64,000 nt of DNA. Origin: JADGNZ01 sp963715895. GTDB lineage: Bacteria; Acidobacteriota; Thermoanaerobaculia; Gp7-AA8. This document shows positions 59,743 through 64,000 of the stretch, in pieces. A model generated the notes under the pieces. It did no database searches. It saw only the letters and a program-made list of their open reading frames with translations, and was not told the origin of the DNA. The stretch lies in assembly GCA_963715895.1 (NCBI GenBank), contig OY970284.1, forward strand, positions 2,852,001 through 2,916,000. The letters run 5' to 3'. Position 1 is the stretch's first letter. Every line of letters starts with the position of its first letter. A program made the translations under genes and the position numbers.

Positions 59743-62368
59743 ACGGGTAATACCCCCGAATCGTCTTCGCTTTCCCCTCGCTTACCTGCACATCCACCGA
59801 ACGCCACTTCGAGCCGGGCTTGACGCCCTCCGGGGGGTAGAACCCGAGGATGTATTGGGAGCGGAGCTCGTTCTGGATGTCGGTGTAGATGCGGCCCAGG
59901 TCGGAGGCTTGATCGACGTAGTAGGCATTGCCGCCGGTTTCGCTGCAGAAGTGGCTGAGTTTGTAGCGGGCGTCGACTTCGCTCATCCGGATGCCGATGC
60001 CGATGGCGTAGATGGGGACGGCGGCGCGGCGGGCATACTCGATGGCCTGATCGTACGAGAACTTCGAGGATGTGTCGTTGCCGTCGGTGACCAGCACCAG
60101 CGCTCGCTGACCTTTCACGCCGAGGAAGTTGTAGAGCGAGTAGACGATGGCGTCGTATAGCGATGTCGACTCTTCCGCGCGCAGTTTGGCCAGGCTGGCG
60201 TTCATGTCATCCAGGTGAGGTGACCAATGCTGGATGAGCTGGGGCTGTGAATCGAACGAGACGAGGAAGGCGCGATCGCCCTTGCGCATCACATTCGTGA
60301 AGAACTGCGAGGCCGCCTTCTGCGCCTCGGCCATCCGCGGCTGCATCGATGCCGAGGTGTCGATGGCAAGGCCGATCGAGAGAGGGAGGTTGGTCACGTG
60401 CTCGAACCTGGCCACCTTCACCGGCTTTCCTTCATCGAGCACGGTGAACGCCTGCTGCTGCAGGTCATTCACGGGATGACCGTCGCGCAGAACGGTGGTC
60501 GGCATCTCGACGAGGTGGACGTTGACCTCCTCCATGAATTGCGGCGCGTTGAATGTCACCACGTCTTCGATGGGCGGCTGCTCGGGGACATCCTTGAGCG
60601 ACGCCACCGCGCGGAGGTAGCCGATGCCGCCGGTCGATGGGATGTCGATGACCTGCACGTACGGTGGTCCGAAGAGCGTGGCCACGCGCGTTTCGTTGAG
60701 GAACAGCTCCAGCCTGTCGAGTTGCTTTCCCTCGGGGACGTCGACGGCCATCTCCACGCGCGTACGTCCGTGCAGCTTCGGGCCGACGCGGGGCGAAACG
60801 ATGCGGACCCGGAACGGATCGTTGCCGGTGTTCACGGTGGCCTCGTCACCGGCGATCATTTCTCCCTTGTCGTTCAGGGCCAGCGCGCGGATGCGGTGGA
60901 CCTGGGGAACGCTGCCGAAGTCGAGATCGAGGGCGTAGGGCGGCTGGCGTTTGCTCATGATCTTTCGCCCGTCGAGGTAGAACTCGACGGCGGCGACGCC
61001 GTCGCCTTCAACGACCGTGTCGATGTGCTGCGGTCCGCTGAGCAAATCGTCCGGAAGGGGGAGGATGCGAAGCATCGGCGCGTTCGAATCGATCCTCTCC
61101 TTGAGCGTATCCAGTGCCGCCGCCGAGGTCTCCTTCAGCCGCTGCGCTTCCGGCGAACCGGCGACCTCGGGGACGGTGATCTTCTGCTCGACGATCGCCT
61201 CGGATGGGCCGTTCAAGTCGGCGATCTTGATACGCGCCTGATACTCGGCCGGCCGGAGGAGTCGGTCGACGACGACCGCAAGCTGGTCGGACTTGACGTC
61301 GGCGGGGTAGTCAAAGCGGTACCGATAGCTTTCGAAGAGCCGGTCGTCCTTCAGCACCTCGCCGACGACGTCGAGGCTGTAGAGTTTCGTCCCGCCGACC
61401 TCCTTCAGCACCAGTTGCGCCCGCGGCACGAGAATCGTCATCTCGGCGGCGGTGCGGTTGCCCTGTTTCGCGGGATAGGAGACGGAGAGCTGGACCGGCA
61501 TCGCCCTGGCGCCGGAGGTGGGCATGACCACCGAGTGGAAAATCTTACGAACCTGCTCGGGGTCGACTTCGGGCGGCTTGAAAAGCCTGGCATTGTCGAG
61601 CGTCCGAAGTTGCACCGATTGGATGGCGCTCAGCGTCTGGTCGGCTCCCGTGCACTCATCCTGCAAGTGCGTGGTGAGCGTTCGCGGCACGAGCCCGAAC
61701 ACCCGTTGCGTGGCCGCTTCCTTGCTGCTGGTCGTGGCTACGACCATTCTCGAAAAGAGGTCGTATAGCGCATCCGAGCCGCTCGAAAATGGTTGCCACA
61801 GAATGTAGTCGCCGCCCTGGCGCGGAAGATAGAAGAGGAATCGCGCCTGGCTCTCGAATCCCTTCAGACCGCGGTACGTCCAGAACTCCATCGGCTGAAG
61901 GAGGTCGCAGTTGGGCGGCACCCAGATATCCGGTTCTCCATGGAGTATGTACGCACGCGCGCGGTCTGAGCCGAGCGACCGATAGCGTTCCTTTGCCGTG
62001 ACCAGGCGCTCGTAGTAGACCTGCCGGAAGTTGGCGATTCCATCGGTCAGGCCGTGCCGGTGCCAGAAGTCGTCGATGTAGAGGTCACGCTGTACGTCGC
62101 TCTCCAGGATCAGGAAGGTATCGATCTCCGTCTCCTGCATGATCGGCTCGACGTCGGTTAGGAACTGCCGGTAGATATCTGCGAGCTTCGCAATCCGCTC
62201 TTTCCGCTCACGGCGCGAGAGCTTGACGACGCCCTGAGCCGCCGGCGGCGGAAGGGTTTGCGCGAAGCCGGCCAGGCCGAACCCGAAGAGGAGAAGAAGC
62301 GCCGCGGCTAGCGACGACAACCGGCAACGCGCCGAAGGCGCAGACAACGCGCGAAGCGCGGTTCTCAT
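59741..62368 (-). CDS. GWxTD-domain protein with VWA domain, copy 1
   Basis: The 875-residue protein has a signal sequence (AAALLLLFGFGLAGFAQT), a GWxTD-type domain (about 35-170: DDFWHRHGLTDGIANFRQVY, ARAYILHGEPD), a beta-rich middle (about 280-600) and a C-terminal von Willebrand A domain with the metal site DTSAS (near 665) and LVTDGNDTSS. These two domain types are typical of Acidobacteriota. It overlaps the next gene by 4 bp (ATGA), so the two form an operon. Residues about 3-17 are encoded by a repeat (GACAACGCGC units). Confidence 0.85.
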   Translation of the reverse strand: MRTALRALSAPSARCRLSSLAAALLLLFGFGLAGFAQTLPPPAAQGVVKLSRRERKERIAKLADIYRQFLTDVEPIMQETEIDTFLILESDVQRDLYIDDFWHRHGLTDGIANFRQVYYERLVTAKERYRSLGSDRARAYILHGEPDIWVPPNCDLLQPMEFWTYRGLKGFESQARFLFYLPRQGGDYILWQPFSSGSDALYDLFSRMVVATTSSKEAATQRVFGLVPRTLTTHLQDECTGADQTLSAIQSVQLRTLDNARLFKPPEVDPEQVRKIFHSVVMPTSGARAMPVQLSVSYPAKQGNRTAAEMTILVPRAQLVLKEVGGTKLYSLDVVGEVLKDDRLFESYRYRFDYPADVKSDQLAVVVDRLLRPAEYQARIKIADLNGPSEAIVEQKITVPEVAGSPEAQRLKETSAAALDTLKERIDSNAPMLRILPLPDDLLSGPQHIDTVVEGDGVAAVEFYLDGRKIMSKRQPPYALDLDFGSVPQVHRIRALALNDKGEMIAGDEATVNTGNDPFRVRIVSPRVGPKLHGRTRVEMAVDVPEGKQLDRLELFLNETRVATLFGPPYVQVIDIPSTGGIGYLRAVASLKDVPEQPPIEDVVTFNAPQFMEEVNVHLVEMPTTVLRDGHPVNDLQQQAFTVLDEGKPVKVARFEHVTNLPLSIGLAIDTSASMQPRMAEAQKAASQFFTNVMRKGDRAFLVSFDSQPQLIQHWSPHLDDMNASLAKLRAEESTSLYDAIVYSLYNFLGVKGQRALVLVTDGNDTSSKFSYDQAIEYARRAAVPIYAIGIGIRMSEVDARYKLSHFCSETGGNAYYVDQASDLGRIYTDIQNELRSQYILGFYPPEGVKPGSKWRSVDVQVSEGKAKTIRGYYP
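62317..62362. repeat. GACAACGCGC repeat within the signal-peptide codons
   Basis: The segment GACAACGCGCGAAGCGCGGT, with a second GGCAACGCGCCGAAGGCGCA unit, is the same family as the inverted repeat at 59484 and 59700. It sits in frame at the start of the GWxTD/VWA gene and lengthens its N-terminus. Confidence 0.7.
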
Positions 62369-64000
62369 GGATAGTAGCCGCGAATCGTCTTCGCTTTGCC
62401 GTCGCTGACCTGAACTTCCACGGCTCGCCACTTCGAGCCCGGCTTGACCCCCTCGGGCGGGTAAAAGCCAAGGATGTATTGGGATCGTAGCTCGTTCTGG
62501 ATGTCGGCGTAGATGTGTCCCAACTGGTTGGCGTTGTCGATGTAATAAGCATTGCCGCCGGTCTCGGTGCAGAAGCGGCTCAGCTTGTAGCGCGTGTCGA
62601 CTTCTGTGCTCCGGATGCCGATGCCGATGGCATAGATCGGCACCGCGGCGCGGCGGGCGTACTCGAGTGCCTGATCGAACGAGAACTTCGATGAGGTGTC
62701 CATGCCGTCGGTGACGAGCACCAGCGCGCGCTGACCCTTCACGCCGAGGAAGTTGTAGAGGGCGTAGACGATGGCGTCGTAAAGTGCGGTCGATTCCTCG
62801 GCACGGAGCTTGGCCAGCCCGGCGTTCATGTCAGCCAGACGTGGCGACCAGCGTTGGATGAGCAGCGGCTGGGTATCGAACGACACCAGGAATCCCCGGT
62901 CGCCCCTGCGCATGACGTTGGTGAAGAACTGCGACGCTGCCTTCTGCGCCTCCGCCATCCGCGGCTGCATCGACGCCGAGGTGTCGATGGCCAGGCCGAG
63001 CGAAAGCGGCAGGTTGTTCACGTGCTCGAACTTTGACACCTTCACCGGTTTCCCCTCGTCCGTCACTTTGAAGGCCGCTTCGAGAAGGTCGTTGATCGGA
63101 TGGCCGCCGCGCATCACCGTGGTCGGCAGCTCGACGAGGTGGACGTTCACCTCCTCCATGAACTGCGGCGTATTGATCATCACCAGGTCTTCGACCGGCG
63201 GCTGTGCATCCTCCTGCAGAGAAGCGACGGCGCGGATGTAGCCGACCCCTTCCTGGGCCGGGATTTCGATTGTCTGCACGTACGGCGGTCCGAACAGCGA
63301 GGCCATCTTTGTGTCGTTGAGGAACAGGTCGATGTGATCGAGCTTCTTCCCCTCGGGAACGTTGACCGCCATCTCCACGCGCGTGCGGCCGTGAAGTTTG
63401 AAGGCGATGCGCGGCGAGATGATACGGACGCGGAAGGGGTCGTTGCCGGTATTGAGGACGATCTCATCGCCGGTGATGGCCTCGGCGCTGGCGTTGAGCG
63501 CCACCGCGCGCACGTGGCGCACCTGCGGAACGTTGCCGAAGTCGAGGTCGAGCGTGTAGGGCGGCTGGCGCTTGGTCATTACCTTCTTGCCGTCGAGATA
63601 GAACTCGACCGCCTTGATGTCGTCGCCGAAGGCGATGGTCTCGATGTGCTGGATCCCGCTGAGCAGATCGTCGTTGAGCGGCACGATGCGCAGCCGCGTG
63701 GTGTTCGAATCGATGTCGTCCTTGAGCTGCGACAGTGCCGAGGTGGCGCTTTCCTTCGCTTTCTGCTGTTCCGGCGTGTCGAAGATCTCCGGTACGGTGA
63801 TCTTCTGCTCGACGATGGCCTCGGCGCCGGAGTTGATGTCCTGTACGCGCACCCGGGCCATGTAGTCGTTGGGACGGAGGAAGCGGTCGATGACAACGGC
63901 CACCTTGTCGTCCTTGATGTCGCCGGGATAGTCGAAGCGGTAGCGATAGTTTTCGAAGAGCTGACCCTCCTTCAGCACTTCGCCGGTGACGTCGAGGCTA
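62365..64000 (-). CDS. GWxTD-domain protein with VWA domain, copy 2 (partial)
   Basis: The visible 545 residues match copy 1 through most of their length (FEHVNNLPLSLGLAIDTSAS, LVTDGMDTSSKFSFDQALEY). The frame continues past the window edge, so its GWxTD part and start are not seen. It ends 4 bp inside copy 1. The pair probably arose by tandem duplication, with clear divergence since. Both VWA metal sites are intact. Confidence 0.88.
   Translation of the reverse strand, partial: SLDVTGEVLKEGQLFENYRYRFDYPGDIKDDKVAVVIDRFLRPNDYMARVRVQDINSGAEAIVEQKITVPEIFDTPEQQKAKESATSALSQLKDDIDSNTTRLRIVPLNDDLLSGIQHIETIAFGDDIKAVEFYLDGKKVMTKRQPPYTLDLDFGNVPQVRHVRAVALNASAEAITGDEIVLNTGNDPFRVRIISPRIAFKLHGRTRVEMAVNVPEGKKLDHIDLFLNDTKMASLFGPPYVQTIEIPAQEGVGYIRAVASLQEDAQPPVEDLVMINTPQFMEEVNVHLVELPTTVMRGGHPINDLLEAAFKVTDEGKPVKVSKFEHVNNLPLSLGLAIDTSASMQPRMAEAQKAASQFFTNVMRRGDRGFLVSFDTQPLLIQRWSPRLADMNAGLAKLRAEESTALYDAIVYALYNFLGVKGQRALVLVTDGMDTSSKFSFDQALEYARRAAVPIYAIGIGIRSTEVDTRYKLSRFCTETGGNAYYIDNANQLGHIYADIQNELRSQYILGFYPPEGVKPGSKWRAVEVQVSDGKAKTIRGYYP

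Noticed and set aside
1..64000. tRNA, rRNA or riboswitch genes
   Set aside because: I scanned the intergenic stretches by eye and found no convincing cloverleaf or known riboswitch core; a covariance-model search would settle it.
1..64000. RAYT (REP-associated tyrosine transposase) gene
   Set aside because: No open frame shows the HUH and late tyrosine motifs of that family, so REP movement cannot be ascribed to a gene in this window.

Overview
This is a GC-rich chromosomal stretch. By protein content it most resembles an Acidobacteriota genome, probably near the Thermoanaerobaculia. The best support is the tandem pair of GWxTD-plus-VWA-domain proteins at the right edge, backed by a DUF4097 beta-strand protein behind an ECF sigma/anti-sigma pair and by many short palindromic repeats. 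The cell is Gram-negative: there is a TolC protein, an RND pump, a BamA/TamA-like barrel and a porin-like barrel. No rRNA, tRNA or CRISPR array was seen.

Layout. 1-5.3 kb: ribF operon, a secreted protein, a double REC-HD-GYP regulator and a DUF488 protein. 5.4-9 kb: desaturase, a 21-bp palindromic array, a Xre-RES toxin-antitoxin pair, a TetR regulator with its likely operator, and a HIT protein. 9-19.7 kb: aldo/keto reductase, CsgG-like protein, methyltransferase, ECF sigma/anti-sigma/DUF4097 operon, DUF4160-DUF2442 pair, Fpg-like glycosylase, M23 and M3 peptidases, RRM protein. 19.7-21.2 kb: IS copy 1. 21.2-28.1 kb: envelope proteins and apaG. 28.3-36.2 kb: a two-component system divergent from a TolC-HlyD-RND efflux operon whose pump gene carries a frameshift. 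36.6-41.3 kb: sugar dehydrogenase-like protein and a DUF58-transglutaminase pair. 41.3-42.7 kb: IS copy 2, then pdxJ. 43.9-50.3 kb: an accessory region with a Xre-sigma fusion, a run of small hairpin-separated genes of unknown function, and an OLD-family ATPase/nuclease. 50.4-56.5 kb: membrane proteins, a frameshifted ABC-F gene, cinA, vapBC and a CopD-like protein. 56.6-58.4 kb: a duplicated orphan vapB and IS copy 3. 58.5-64 kb: serine dehydratase and the two GWxTD/VWA genes.

The most unusual feature is the repeat content. (a) Arrays of 7- or 8-bp units come in inverted pairs, usually tight against start codons. One lies in frame inside the M3 peptidase and another has remodelled the DUF58/transglutaminase junction. 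(b) Two arrays of ten 21-bp palindromic units stay open in frame. (c) A REP-like palindrome, about 27 bp, occurs many times. Three apparently identical 1357-bp IS4-family elements have all inserted at the same base of that palindrome, in both orientations. The Xre-sigma/small-protein cluster is the best candidate for an undescribed system of genes.
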